Source of the DNA: Symbiodinium natans
Lineage: Eukaryota > Sar > Dinophyceae > Suessiales > Symbiodiniaceae
DNA: 64,000 nucleotides
Direction of reading: 5' to 3'
Assembly (NCBI GenBank): GCA_905221605.1
Contig: CAJNDS010002390.1
Coordinates: forward strand, 78,239 to 142,238
The first letter of the stretch is position 1. The number at the start of each line of letters is the position of its first letter. The position numbers were made by a program, and so were the translations under genes. This document shows, in pieces, positions 51,841 to 62,083 of this stretch. The notes below the pieces were generated by a model that did no database searches, was not told where the DNA came from, and worked only from the letters and a program-made list of their open reading frames with translations.

Positions 51841-52539
51841 ATATATATATATAGAGAGAGAGAGGGGGGTAGTAGGGGAACCGATAACAACCACAAACCC
51901 CAAACCCAAAACCCCAAACCCTAAACCCAAATGAGGGTCCCGTTTGAGCACCGGTGAGACTGTGGGACCTTTTCAGATTTAGCATGCCCAGAGAGTTAGA
52001 GAACTGGCCTGAAAAGTTGGGGCTTCGGGCAGGGTTTAGGAGTTGAGGGGTTTGGGGGCTTCTGGGTAGAGCGCATGACGAGGGACTCCTCAGTTCTCCA
52101 ACATCTCTATCAGGCACATTCCGATTCTTGGCGACTTGCAGCAAGTATCAACTATGTGGCTCTCAAAAAGTGGCCTAGGTTCGGAGATCCTCTAGACCAA
52201 CTCGAAGCTGCCTCCAAGTCAATAGCATGAAACAAGCCGAAACATTGAGCAATATGTCATCAGCCTGAAAAACGAGACTATAAATCTAACCCCCCCCCCT
52301 CACCCCCCCCCCTTCGAAAAGAAAAACAAAACAAACACAGAAAGGCACGTTAATAACATAGGATGATGACTCTGCAGCCTCCACTCTAGACCTGAGCTCT
52401 AAACACCTGACATGCGCGCTGCCGGATGCTGTTGTTCTTTCGGGTTTAGGGCTTAGGGTTTCGGGTTGTGGGGTACTTTTGGTATAGGTTGGCACACGCC
52501 AACCTATCACCCGAAAAAAACCCACGGCTGTGCAAAGAC
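51841..52539. other. Mostly unique spacer
   Basis: A TA/GA run occupies 51836-51866 and a C-run 52291-52313. A short CCCTAAA tail lies at 51895-51930. Frames on the minus strand here run into low complexity; no gene accepted. Confidence 0.5.
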
Positions 52540-52634
52540 GAGGGGTAAGGGCTTCATATACATACATATATATATATATATGTATGTATGTGTGTGTGTG
52601 TTTGTACACATACACACACACACACACAGACACA

Positions 52635-52684
<50 letters not shown>

Positions 52685-52885
52685 CACATTTATAAGCATT
52701 GCATTACATTACATTACAGTACATTACATTACACTACACTACACTACATTACATTACATTACATTGCATTGCATTGCATTACATTACATTGCATTACATA
52801 CCTATGCATGTATATGAAACTCATTTACTAAAACGTATGCATATATGTAGATCTATATGTAATATATATATATACATAAATATGT
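52540..52885 (+). repeat. TATG, (CA)n and (ATTAC)n microsatellites
   Basis: TATATATG at 52555-52600, CA-rich run at 52608-52690, then about 20 ATTAC/ACTAC/GCATT pentamers at 52700-52800 and AT-rich words to 52885. Confidence 0.95.
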
Positions 52886-52894
52886 ATTATTATT

Positions 52895-53600
52895 AGGGTT
52901 CAGGGTTTAGGGTCTAGGGTTTATGGTTTAGGGTTTAGGGTTTAGGGTTTAGGGTTTAGGGTTCAGGGTTCAGGGTTCAGGGTTCAGGGTTCAGGGTTCA
53001 GGGTTCAGGGTTCAGGGTTCAGGGTTCAGGGTTCAGGGTTCAGGGTTCAGGGTTCAGGGGGTTCAGGGTTTCAGTTTAGGTTTAGGGTTTAGGGTTTAGG
53101 GTTTAGGGTTTAGGGTTTAGGGTTTAGGGTTTAGGGGTTTAGGGTTTTTTAGGTTTAGGGGTTTAGGGTTTAGGGTTTAGGGTTTAGGGTTTAGGGTTTG
53201 GGTTTAGGTTTTAGGGTTTAGGGTTTAGGGTTTAGGGTTTAGGGTTTAGGGTTTAGGGTTTAGGGTTTAGGGTTTAGGGTTTAGGGTTTAGGGTTTAGGG
53301 TTTAGGGTTTAGGCTCTATGGGGCCTGATCCAACCCCTCTGAACTTGCTGAGTCTGAAACGCGCTCTCGACTGCGCACCTGGGGGTTGGTTTAGGGTTTA
53401 GGGTTTAGGGTTTGGGGTTTAGGGTTTAGGGTTTAGGGTTTAGGGTTTAGGGTTTAGGGTGTAGGGTGTAGGGTGTAGGGTTTAGGGTTTAGGGTTTAGG
53501 GGTTAGGGGTTAGGGGTTAGGGGTTAGGGGTTAGGGGGTAGGGGTTAGGGGTTAGGGGTTAGGGGTTAGGGGTTAGGGGTTAGGGGTTAGGGTTCAGGGC
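52895..53600 (+). repeat. TTTAGGG, TTCAGGG, TTTAGGG and GGGGTTA blocks
   Basis: TTTAGGG at 52895-52960; about 13 TTCAGGG at 52960-53060; TTTAGGG at 53080-53315; a 70-bp spacer; TTTAGGG with three TGTAGGG at 53390-53500; about 13 GGGGTTA heptamers at 53495-53590. Each derivative unit forms its own block. Confidence 0.95.
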
Positions 53601-53610
53601 CACTAATGTT

Positions 53611-54024
53611 GCACCCTGTTTAGTATTGGCCCCCTCTTTAAAGACAAACTGGCCGAATTATTCAGGACATGCTGACTGTTTGGGACTCCCTCTATAAAGG
53701 CAAATCGTCCGGGCGCCGTAAGAAAATTCCACGTGGCGCGCCTTTAAAAAAGATAACCGGGCATCGCTGCCCCTTTTGAACCTATCTAAACTCCTCCCTA
53801 TTAAAATCATATAAGGGGGGGGGGCCGTGTAATCAGGATCCCATCCACGCCTCGAGGGGGGGTGGGCGTGGGGGAGTGGGTGTGGGGGGGGGGTGGGGGG
53901 GGGGGGGAGTGGAGAAAATGGGGGGGGCGAGGGGGGGGGGTGGGGGGGGGGGGGGCGGGGGGGGGGGGGTGGTGGGGGGGAGAGGGAGAGGAGGGGGGGG
54001 GGGGCCCCACACTAAACAGGGTGC
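53611..54024. mobile_element. 414-bp element with perfect 14-bp TIRs (GCACCCTGTTTAGT)
   Basis: GCACCCTGTTTAGT at 53611-53624 is exactly inverted at 54011-54024. The interior has a unique left half shared with 9107-9320 and 21040-21260, and a right half (53816-54004) that is almost pure G with T, A and C interruptions. No transposase frame; the P-rich or G-rich frames there are artefacts. Confidence 0.8.
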
Positions 54025-55084
54025 ACATTTATTCTAGCCTGCATCCCCAAATAAAACCCCGCATATGCACTCAGCAATGTTTACAAGCAGGCCAATACCC
54101 TAATTCGACCCTAAACCCTTCTGGCCTTATAAGCCCAAAACCATACAAGCAGCACACCGAGCCCGAAGCCCACCTAAACCTAGACCCGAAACCCGAGAAA
54201 CTCTAAAAGCTCTAAACATCCCAAAAGCCGTACAAAGCCCCCGAAAGCCTAGGAACCCTAAAAGCCCTGCAGGCCTTAAAAGGCCCTAGAAGGCCCTAAA
54301 AGGCCCTAAAAGGCCCTAAACGGCCCTAAACGGCTCTAAAGCCCTAAACGGCTCTAAAGCCCCAAAAGCATGAAAAGCCCTAAAATCCCAAAAACCCTGA
54401 AAGCCCTCAAGGACCCTTACAAAAGACCCTAAAACAACCCTGAAAGCCCTTTTCAAACCCGAAAAAACCCGACAAAAACGCAAAAGGCCCCCAAAAAAGC
54501 CTACAAAGCCCTAAGACACCAAGACGAACCCTAAACAACCCCCCCAAAAAAAAAAACGAAAAACCTCAACAAAAACCCTTAAAAAACCCCTTCACAAGCC
54601 CTGCTTCCGAGGGGCTTTGCGCGTTGATCCCGAAGTTCGGGTTCGCGCTCGGCGCCGCATTCGGCGCCGCCGAGAAAGTGCCCATGTCGATGGGCGCCTG
54701 AATGCCTCAGGGTCTGAGGGCTTAGGGTTACAGGGCTTAGGGTCTGAGGGTTTGAGGGTTTAGGGTTTAGGGTTTAGGGTTTGAGGGTTTCGGGTTTTAG
54801 GGTTTTAGGGTTTTAGGGTTTGGGGTTTTTGGGTCTAGGGTTTAGGGCCGTTTAGGGTTCAGGGTTTCAGGGTTTAGGGATTTTGGGGTTTAGGGCTATC
54901 AGGGTTGTAGGGTTTTTGAGTTTTTGTGTTTGGGGTTTGTAGGGTTTTAGGCGTCAGGGCTTAGGGTTTTGGGGCTTGGGGAACTTTGCGTGGGGAACTT
55001 TGCGGTTGAGTTATCCAAAGTGCCAGCAGCTTCGGCCAAGTCGCTCAAGACTTCCACGAAGTTACTCCTGCAGATTTCTGCCGA
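54025..55084. other. Spacer rich in CCCTAAAAGG words; degenerate TTTAGGG
   Basis: GGCCCTAAAAGGCCCTAAA words fill 54250-54360. A-rich CCCTAAAA-type drift continues to 54600. TTTAGGG-type degenerate units occupy 54715-54990. No gene is recognised in 54025-54240 or 54600-54710. Confidence 0.6.
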
Positions 55085-56010
55085 AGTCTTACACCCGAAA
55101 CCCGAAACCCTAAACCCTAAACCCTAAACCCTAAACCCTAAACCCTAAACCCTAAACCCTAAACCCTAAACCCTAACCTGTGGCCGGGACTTTGGCCGTA
55201 AGACCGAAACTTCTGCGCGCCCCCGTGCAGTCATTCGCTGAGGACGGAGCTAGGGGCCAGCGCACCTCCAAGGTCAACACGGGTTTTAGGGGTTTTAGGG
55301 TTTTAGGGTTTTAGGGGTTTTAGGGTTTTAGGGTTTTAGGGTTTTAGGGTTTTAGGGTTTAAGGTTTTAGGGTTTTCACCTCCGAGGTCAACACGAGTCC
55401 GCTTTAAGGCGGTTTCGGGTTGCGGGCTTTAGGGTTTTAAGGTTTTCGGCTTGCGGGTTTTAGGGGTTTTAGGGGTTTTAGGGGTTTAGGGTTTTTGGGT
55501 TTTAGGGTTTTAGGGTTTTAGGGTTTTAGGGTTTTTGAGGTTTAAGGGTTTTTCGGGTTTAGGTTTTGGGGTTGCGGGTTTTAGGGTTTTTGGGTTTTTG
55601 GGGTTTTAGGGTTTTAGGGTTTTGGGGGTCCAACAGAGGGACCCACAGGCTTCGGGGATGGTCCCCTCAACCCTCAAACTAAACCATGAAACCCTGACCC
55701 TAGACCCTAGACCCTAGACCCTAAACCCTAAACCCTAAACCCTAAACCCTAAACCCTAAACCCTAAACCCTAAACCCTAAACCAAAATCAACCCCCGTCC
55801 AGGGAGGAGAACCCAGAGCTTAGGGCACATAGGGCTGTTGGGGTTTAGGGTTTAGGTTTAGGGTTTAGGGTTTAGGGTTTAGGGTTTAGGGTTTAGGGTT
55901 TAGGGTTTAGGGTTTAGGGTTTAGGGTTTAGGGTTCAGGGTTTAGGGTTTAGGGTTTAGGGTTTGGGCTTTTGGGGTTTGGGGTTTAGGGTTTAGGGTTT
56001 AGGGTTTTCT
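55085..56010. repeat. Series of telomeric and TTTTAGGG arrays
   Basis: CCCTAAA at 55085-55175 and 55690-55785; TTTTAGGG octamers at 55280-55375 and 55420-55625; TTTAGGG at 55838-56010. Spacers are 40-100 bp. Confidence 0.9.
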
Positions 56011-57011
56011 ATAGGTTTGTGGAAGCTTTTCTCAACTGGTGACCAAGCTTACAAGTTCAGGAGTTTTGGGGTTTGGGGTGTAGGTTTTGTGGGTTCTAGG
56101 GTTCAGGCTTCAGGGCTTCTCCACATAGAACCCTAAACCCTAAACCCCAAACCCTAAACCCTAAACTCTAAACCCTAATCGAACTAGAACATCCCTTGTG
56201 CTTCGTAGAAGCAAGAACGGCGCATGATTGATAAGGAAACCAAAGGCTTGGGGTTTCGTGGGTTTAGGCCTAAACCGTAAACCCTCGAGACCCTAAAGCC
56301 TCAAACCCTCAAAGCCTAAACCCTCAAACCCTCAAACACTGCCACCCTAACACAGTAACACCCTTAAACCCTAAAAACACCCTTTTTGGAGGTTTAGAGG
56401 TTCAGAGGCTTTGCGCAGCTTAGGGTCGCAAGATACCCGGGTCCTGTTGTGGCAAAGTATCGCTGTTCGCATCAAGGGTTTGGGGTTTAGGGTTTAGGGG
56501 CTCGTGAGCTTGCACGCTCATTCTGCCCGCGCGTGCAAGAACACCACTGCTCACAGAAGTCCACTTGTTCTACACCACTCGCACAGGCGGAGCAGCAAAC
56601 ACTGAAAACCAGCTCATCGTCTCTCTCGCGTTGCCCTTTACGCCATGTCGAGAAGCATCTCAAAGGGTACTTGCAACTTGCCTCCGTTCTCAACGAGGGG
56701 TGGATGTCACGACGCCAGACAGCTGATTCTCGCAAGACGTCAAGCAAAGTCGTCTTTGGAGAGAGAGAGGGGACAGAGAGAGAGAGAAGCCGATGTCGAA
56801 AGCCCTGAAAGCCTCAAAAGCCCTAAACCCTAACCCTGAACCTAAACCCTAAGCTCTAAATCCTAAGCCCTAAGCCCGAAGCCCAAAACCCTAAACCCTA
56901 AACCCTAAACCGCGGTCACCCCACCAAAACCCTGAACCAACAAACCTACGGTGCCGCAACACATTGAGGCCACGGCTCGCAAGAACCAACTGTAGCTGCC
57001 TTAAGGCTCAA
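56011..57011. other. Spacers with small CCCTAAA arrays
   Basis: CCCTAAA-type at 56128-56180, 56270-56370 (CCCTCAAA) and 56820-56912. A (GA)n-like run lies at 56758-56785. Frames on both strands at 56487-56833 overlap each other and end in telomeric words; none accepted. Confidence 0.55.
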
Positions 57012-57235
57012 TCGGTTTAGGGTTTAGGGGTTAGGGTTTAGGGTTTAGGGTTTAGGGTTTGGGGTTTGGGGTTTGGGGTTTGGGGTTTGGGGTTTGGGGT
57101 TTGGGGTTTGGGGTTGGGGGTTTGGGGTTGGGGTTTGGGGTTTGGGGTTTGGGGTTTGGGGTTTGGGGTTTGGGGTTTGGGGTTTGGGGTTTGGGGTTTG
57201 GGGTTTGGGGTTTGGGGTTTAGGGTTTAGGGTTTA
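57012..57235 (+). repeat. TTTGGGG array
   Basis: Five TTTAGGG-type units, then about 25 TTTGGGG heptamers, then TTTAGGG again. TTTGGGG equals the Tetrahymena-type TTGGGG plus T, but here it is nested within TTTAGGG, so local drift is the simplest reading. Confidence 0.95.
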
Positions 57236-57695
57236 GTTTGTGGGCTAAGGCGTTTTGGGGTTCAGGGTTGCAGGGGTTCGGGGGTTTTCGGGCTTAGGGG
57301 ATAAGAGTCGAGGGTGTTAAGGGCTCAGGGGGTACTGGGTTTAGGGGTTTGGGGTTTAGTGTTTAGGGTTCAGGGTAGACTACGAGTATCTTGGGTTGTT
57401 GTTCCTATGGGTCCCTAGATACCTGTCCAGATACCTATAACCCTATGATTTCCTGTATATCTCCCCAAAACCCTACCCCATCTGAACCCCTCAACCCCCC
57501 CCCCCCCCCTAGTACTCCCGTTAGAATCATAATACAGCTAGGGTTTAGGGTTTAGGGTTGAGGGTTGAGGGTTTCGGGTTTCGGGTTTCGGGTTTCGGGT
57601 TTAGGCATACTTCCTGAGGGAACTAGAAAAACCGCAACCCTCAACCCTAAACACTCTGCCCGAAATCCTCATCCCTCGACCCTAAACTCGAACCC

Positions 57696-57733
<38 letters not shown>

Positions 57734-58619
57734 CACCCTAAACCCTGAACCCTCATCTCTAGACCCTAAACCCTTGGGGGGTTAGGTTTTTGGGTTTAGG
57801 GCTTAGGGTTTAGGGTTTAGGTTTGGGGTTTAGGGTTTAGGGTTTGGGGTTTAGGGTTTAGGTTTTAGGGTTTAGGCTTTAGGGTTTAGGCTTTACACCC
57901 TAAACCCCACGACCCCGACCCCCAAGCGCGGCAGGCCGCTCGGCAGCAGAAGGTTCAGGCGGCGACGCTGCTTCAGGAGCCGGCGCATCACCTTTCCGGG
58001 GGCTTCTACTTGGAGGGTCTAGGTTTCGGGTTTAGGGTTTAGGGTTTAGGGTTTAGGGTTTAGGGTTTAGGGTTTGGGGTTTAGGGTTTAGGGTTTCGGG
58101 TTTGAGGTTTAGGGTACTTGTTGACCAATTCTAACTGTGCTTACCCCCCTAAATACTACATCCAGGGTTCAGGGATCCGAATGATATGGGGCTCAGGTGG
58201 GGTGCGGAGTCTTCGGCGCTCTGATTTCAGGAACAGGCCGCTGCCTAGTTAGGGTTTAGGTTTGGGGTTTAGGGTTTAGGGTTCAGGGCTTAGGGTTTGG
58301 GGTTTAGGGTTTAGGGTTTAGGGCGTGGGATTTGATTTAAGGTTGCGGGACTTGGCGTTGGGGCTTTGGGGGTTTGGGGTTTAGGATCTGGATCCTGGTG
58401 TGTTTGAAACCTTCTCAGCGGGAAACGAGTGTGTCTTAAACCTTGCGACCAAGAGCTTTCAGACCTAAGCCCGTGAGAATGTACAGAGGATGGAAGGCAA
58501 CATGATTCCATTGTAACGCTCAAGGTTATAAACCCTGACACCTAAGTCGTTCCTTAATGAAGAAATGAAGAGGTATGGGGCCCCCTTGGCTCTGCAGCGC
58601 AGGGCTCGAAACATGCTCT
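57236..58619. other. Mosaic of arrays and spacers
   Basis: TTTAGGG/TTTCGGG at 57540-57605; CCCTCAA block at 57690-57730; TTTAGGG at 57785-57900, 58020-58110 and 58245-58325. A C15-type run lies at 57497-57510. No gene recognised in 57365-57495, 57900-58020 or 58325-58619. Confidence 0.6.
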
Positions 58620-58790
58620 TCCCTAAACCCTAAACCCTAAACCCTAAACCCTAAACCCTAAACCCTAAACCCTATACCCTAACCCCTAAACCCTAAACCC
58701 TAAACCCTAAACCCTAAACCCTAAACCCTAAACCCTAAACCCTAAACCCTAAACCCTAAACCCTAAACCCTACCCAAAACCCTACACCCT
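58620..58790 (-). repeat. CCCTAAA array
   Basis: About 22 CCCTAAA units with one CCCTATA and one short CCCTAACC break. Confidence 0.95.
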
Positions 58791-59065
58791 TCCATCTTTG
58801 CCTTCTGGGTCTTAAGGGTCACAGGGGGGGAGGGGTGGGGTCAAGAGAGTGACAGCGCTGGCCCCTTACTGGCCCCCCCCTTTCCAAAAGCGGGCTTAGG
58901 CGGCTTAGGTCATACAAGTTTAAGGTAGATTCTGTGCTCCCTTCCTGTAATTTGATGGCCCAAAACCAAATCCTAAACTTAGCACCCTCAACCTTCAACC
59001 CTTGCTCAAGCGGGTTGGGTTGTAGGGTTTGGGGTTTAGGGTTACGGGTAAGGGTTTCGGGTTTA
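58791..59065. other. Unique spacer
   Basis: G- and C-runs occur at 58825-58835 and 58872-58881, with short TTTAGGG words at 59025-59070. No gene seen. Confidence 0.5.
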
Positions 59066-59194
59066 GGGGAGGCTCATGGGTAGTTAGAAGTAGAGTAACT
59101 AAGGTTTATGACATATTTTTAAATCCTAGTCTCTCTACTACGTATTGCCCCAGTGAGAACGATTCTAGACCATGAAGTCATGCACCTTCAAGCA
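59066..59194. mobile_element. TIR element of the GTTCATGGGTAGTTA family (diverged)
   Basis: Left end GGGGAGGCTCATGGGTAGTT; reversed right end GCTTGAAGGTGCATGACTTC. About 129 bp, no ORF. Confidence 0.5.
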
Positions 59195-60116
59195 GAGGAT
59201 TGTCTAAGTTACAAGCGCTTTTTTAAGCTCCCGAGAAATGAGGTTTCGTATTGCGATAGGAACCCTGAAGCCTAAACACTAAACCCTAAACACTAAGCCC
59301 TAACCTTAAGCCTCAAGTAAGAGCTGAGATGTTCGGGATGCGGTCGCGTCACCATCATCCCAGCGCGTTCTGCGCCTGCAGAGGGTATAAAGATTGGAGA
59401 GCCGCGCCACATGTACCTCCTAAGGGTTTACCCTAAACCGTACACCCTAAACCATAAAGAGTAAACCCTAAACCCTAAACTTTCGGAACTGTGTGGTTTG
59501 GGGTTTGGGTTTTAGGGAGACCCGCGCCCCTCGAGCAAGGAAGACGACGTATTCCTCGGGAGTTTCGGGCTTAGGGGGGGAGGGGGGGAGGAGGTCAGGA
59601 GTAGAAGCAGCCGGCGCAAATAGTTACGGCAGTCGCTGGGACTGCTGCTGGCGTCGCTACACGTGACGCGTCCCCAAGCTACCGGAACAGCTGCTCATGA
59701 TGGTAAGCGTTGCAAATTCTATACTGACAGCACATGGACAGGAGGAAAAAGCTCGATCGACTACCAAGGGAGCCCAATACCCCGCAGTTCAGGAACGCGT
59801 TTTGAACCCATATCTTGGTGTTTTTTTTCCGAGTTGCGACGCTTGCGATCTATTCCTTCCTTCTGGGGTCTTGCCATGACCGGGAAGCATCTACTACCGA
59901 CTCAACAGTTTCCTGAGCCTCTCGGGATCCCCCCCATCAAGGTTTGGACTTTACTTGGCTGCACTTAGCAGGGTAGCTATAACTCTTTCATTTTTAGCTG
60001 TCTTATTAAGAAACCCAATAAACCCAAAAAGGCTGAGGATCTAACGATACAGTAAAGCACTGCAGAGTTTTTACTGAGCAGAAGACGCTCCGCCTGCAGC
60101 AATAACACAAACCGTC
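59195..60116. other. Unique segment, no gene accepted
   Basis: It contains few telomeric words (59265-59300 and 59430-59480). Plus-strand frames of 101 and 60 codons at 59663-59968 have no recognisable motif, and the minus-strand frame at 59977-60180 overlaps an element end. Confidence 0.45.
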
Positions 60117-60267
60117 TGCGCCGCTTTGGTGGCGGAAGAATTACTATTAGTATTCCCGCATGGTCCCTATATATAACCATACTAAAAAGAACCCCCCCCC
60201 CCCCCCCCCCAAATTAGGCCCTATTCTAATCAATCAGGCCCCTTTTTTGCGCCTCTTTGGTGGCGGA
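60117..60267. mobile_element. Short element flanked by a 20-bp direct repeat
   Basis: TGCGCCGCTTTGGTGGCGGA at 60117-60136 is repeated with one mismatch at 60248-60267. The 111 bp between starts AGAATTACTATTAGTATTCC, continues GGTCCCTATATATAACC, has a C20-type run and is the third relative of the tandem pair at 13418-13615. The direct repeat looks like a long target duplication or a locally duplicated host segment. Confidence 0.65.
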
Positions 60268-61257
60268 TCCGTCTGCTGGGGCGCAGGGGTGGGGTCCGGC
60301 ATCACTGGCATCCCAACGCCGATCCTGGCCACGAAGCGAAGCGGGGGGATGTGCGAAACTCGAAGTTCCAATCATCATGCGGGCACCCTACACCACCCTC
60401 AACCCTAAACCCTAAACCCTCAACCCTAAACCCTCAACCCTCAACCTTAAGCCATGTTTAATGGGAATCTCCCAACAACAGCAGAGGCGGTGTCCCGTCC
60501 TTTGGCTCCACCCCTGGGCCAAAAAAATACTGTATATACCCCAAAAGGTTAAAGGTTACCTACCCAGCTACTAAGCTCTCAAACTGCAAACGCAGTGGCA
60601 GGAGTGTCAGTAGAGCTTGCTGCTTAAGATGTCTGATTTTGTGGCTTGGGGGTTTAAGGCTTATCATTCAGGGGCTTAAACCCTAAACCCTAAACCCTGA
60701 AACCCCCACCCCCCAAGACCCCCTGAAGCGTTAGCCGGAGGGACTCAGCGCCGATCGAGCCTCAGGGCTTCGGGAGGGTGTGGGGTTTCGAGGCTTAGCG
60801 CTTCGGGTTTAGGGTTTAGGGTTTAGGGTTCAGGGTTTAGGGTTTAGGGTCTAGGGTTTAGGGCTTCGGGTTTAGGGTTTTGGGGTTTAGGGTTTAGTGG
60901 GGTGTTGGGGTTTAGGGCTTGAGGGTTTTGGGATTTTTGGGGTTTAGGGTTTTGGGGTTTCGGGAGGTTTTTTTGTGTTTAGGGTTTAGGGGCTTGGGAG
61001 GTGTTAAAGGGTTTCTGGGTTTAGGGCTTTCTGGGGTTTCGAGGTCTGGTGGTTTTGGGAGTGGGTGGCTTTCGATGGGCTGTTTTTGCGGGTGGTTTGG
61101 AAAGATTTGGTTTTCAGGAGTTGCTGGAGGGTTCTTGGGGACATTTTTTGGAATGTATGGAAGCAAAGATCTTAAACAAAACAGACTTCCCAAGGTGACT
61201 AACTTGGAGGACATGGGCGGTGAGATCTTAGGGGGGTCTGCTAACCCTACTTGGAAA
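60268..61257. other. Spacers, CCCTAAA and TTTAGGG arrays
   Basis: CCCTCAA/CCCTAAA at 60390-60445; TTTAGGG at 60800-60900. 60900-61140 is a degenerate G-rich drift with words such as TTTTGGGG and TTTCTGGGG. Frames across 60912-61278 on both strands derive from that drift. Confidence 0.6.
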
Positions 61258-61462
61258 GAATCAACTGAAGGGGTATAAGGAAGGACCCCTAGAAGGGGCC
61301 CTTCATCTTATTCCCCTTTTTTTACCCATATACAACCCATATATATATATATATGTATATGTATATGTATATTCCTTGTCTAGTCCCTATGTACCTAAAT
61401 AACCCCTAAATCACCCCGAAGGTCCCTTATTTATAAGGGTCCCTCCTTTGATCAATCTTCAA
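61258..61462. mobile_element. TIR element (GGAGGGACCCTTA family) without telomeric array
   Basis: Left AGGAAGGACCCCTAGAAGGG and reversed right AAGGAGGGACCCTTATAAAT form inverted ends. The reversed sequence continues AAGGGACC, then GATTTAGGGGTTATTTAGGT, matching 24245-24390 and 23170-23390. This copy has a TATATG run in the middle and serves as the array-free reference for the family. Confidence 0.65.
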
Positions 61463-62083
61463 ATATAGCGGGCTCCGAAGTCACCAGGGGCTGCCACTCA
61501 GAAGAGATTTGGCCGCCAGATTCGCAGCCTGACGCGAACCGGGGGTTTCAGGGCTCAGAGCTAAGGGCTTCGGGTATAGGGTTAGGGTTTAGGGTTTAGG
61601 GTTTAGGGTTTAGGGTTTCAGGTTTGGGGTTTTCGGGTTTCGGGCTTTGGTAAGAAAGCCTTCCCTGGCTCTTGAGTCGCCAGAACATGCCCCAAATGCA
61701 AAGGAGGCGTCTGTCACCGAAGGCTCAAACCCAAACCCCCAAACCCCCAAACCACAAACCCTAAACCCTTGCTTAAACCCCAACTCCCTAAACCCTAAAC
61801 CCTAAACCCTCAACCCTGCACCCTAAACCCTAAACCCTAAATCCTAAACCCTAAACCCTTGCTGAAACCCGGGTGCTCGCTGGGCCGGACTCAAGGTCTG
61901 CAAGGCATGAGGCAGAGCGGCAGAGAAGCTGCAGAGACATGGGCATTCCCCACCTAGGGTTTAGGGTTTGGGGTTTGGGGTTTTGGTTCCGGCTCCCAAA
62001 CATGACAAATAGAATGTTCCCCAACATGCGAGAAGTATAGAATAGCCAGAGGGTACCTGGACTTTTTCGGGGAAACACCCGCA
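61463..62083. other. 3' flank of the ankyrin gene with arrays
   Basis: TTTAGGG at 61575-61640, CCCTAAA-type at 61725-61860 and short TTTAGGG words at 61957-61985. 61986-62083 is unique and may be the 3' untranslated region. No polyadenylation signal can be named. Confidence 0.55.

Noticed and set aside
53807-54206. P-rich and G-rich frames
   Set aside because: They lie in the G-tract half of a TIR element.
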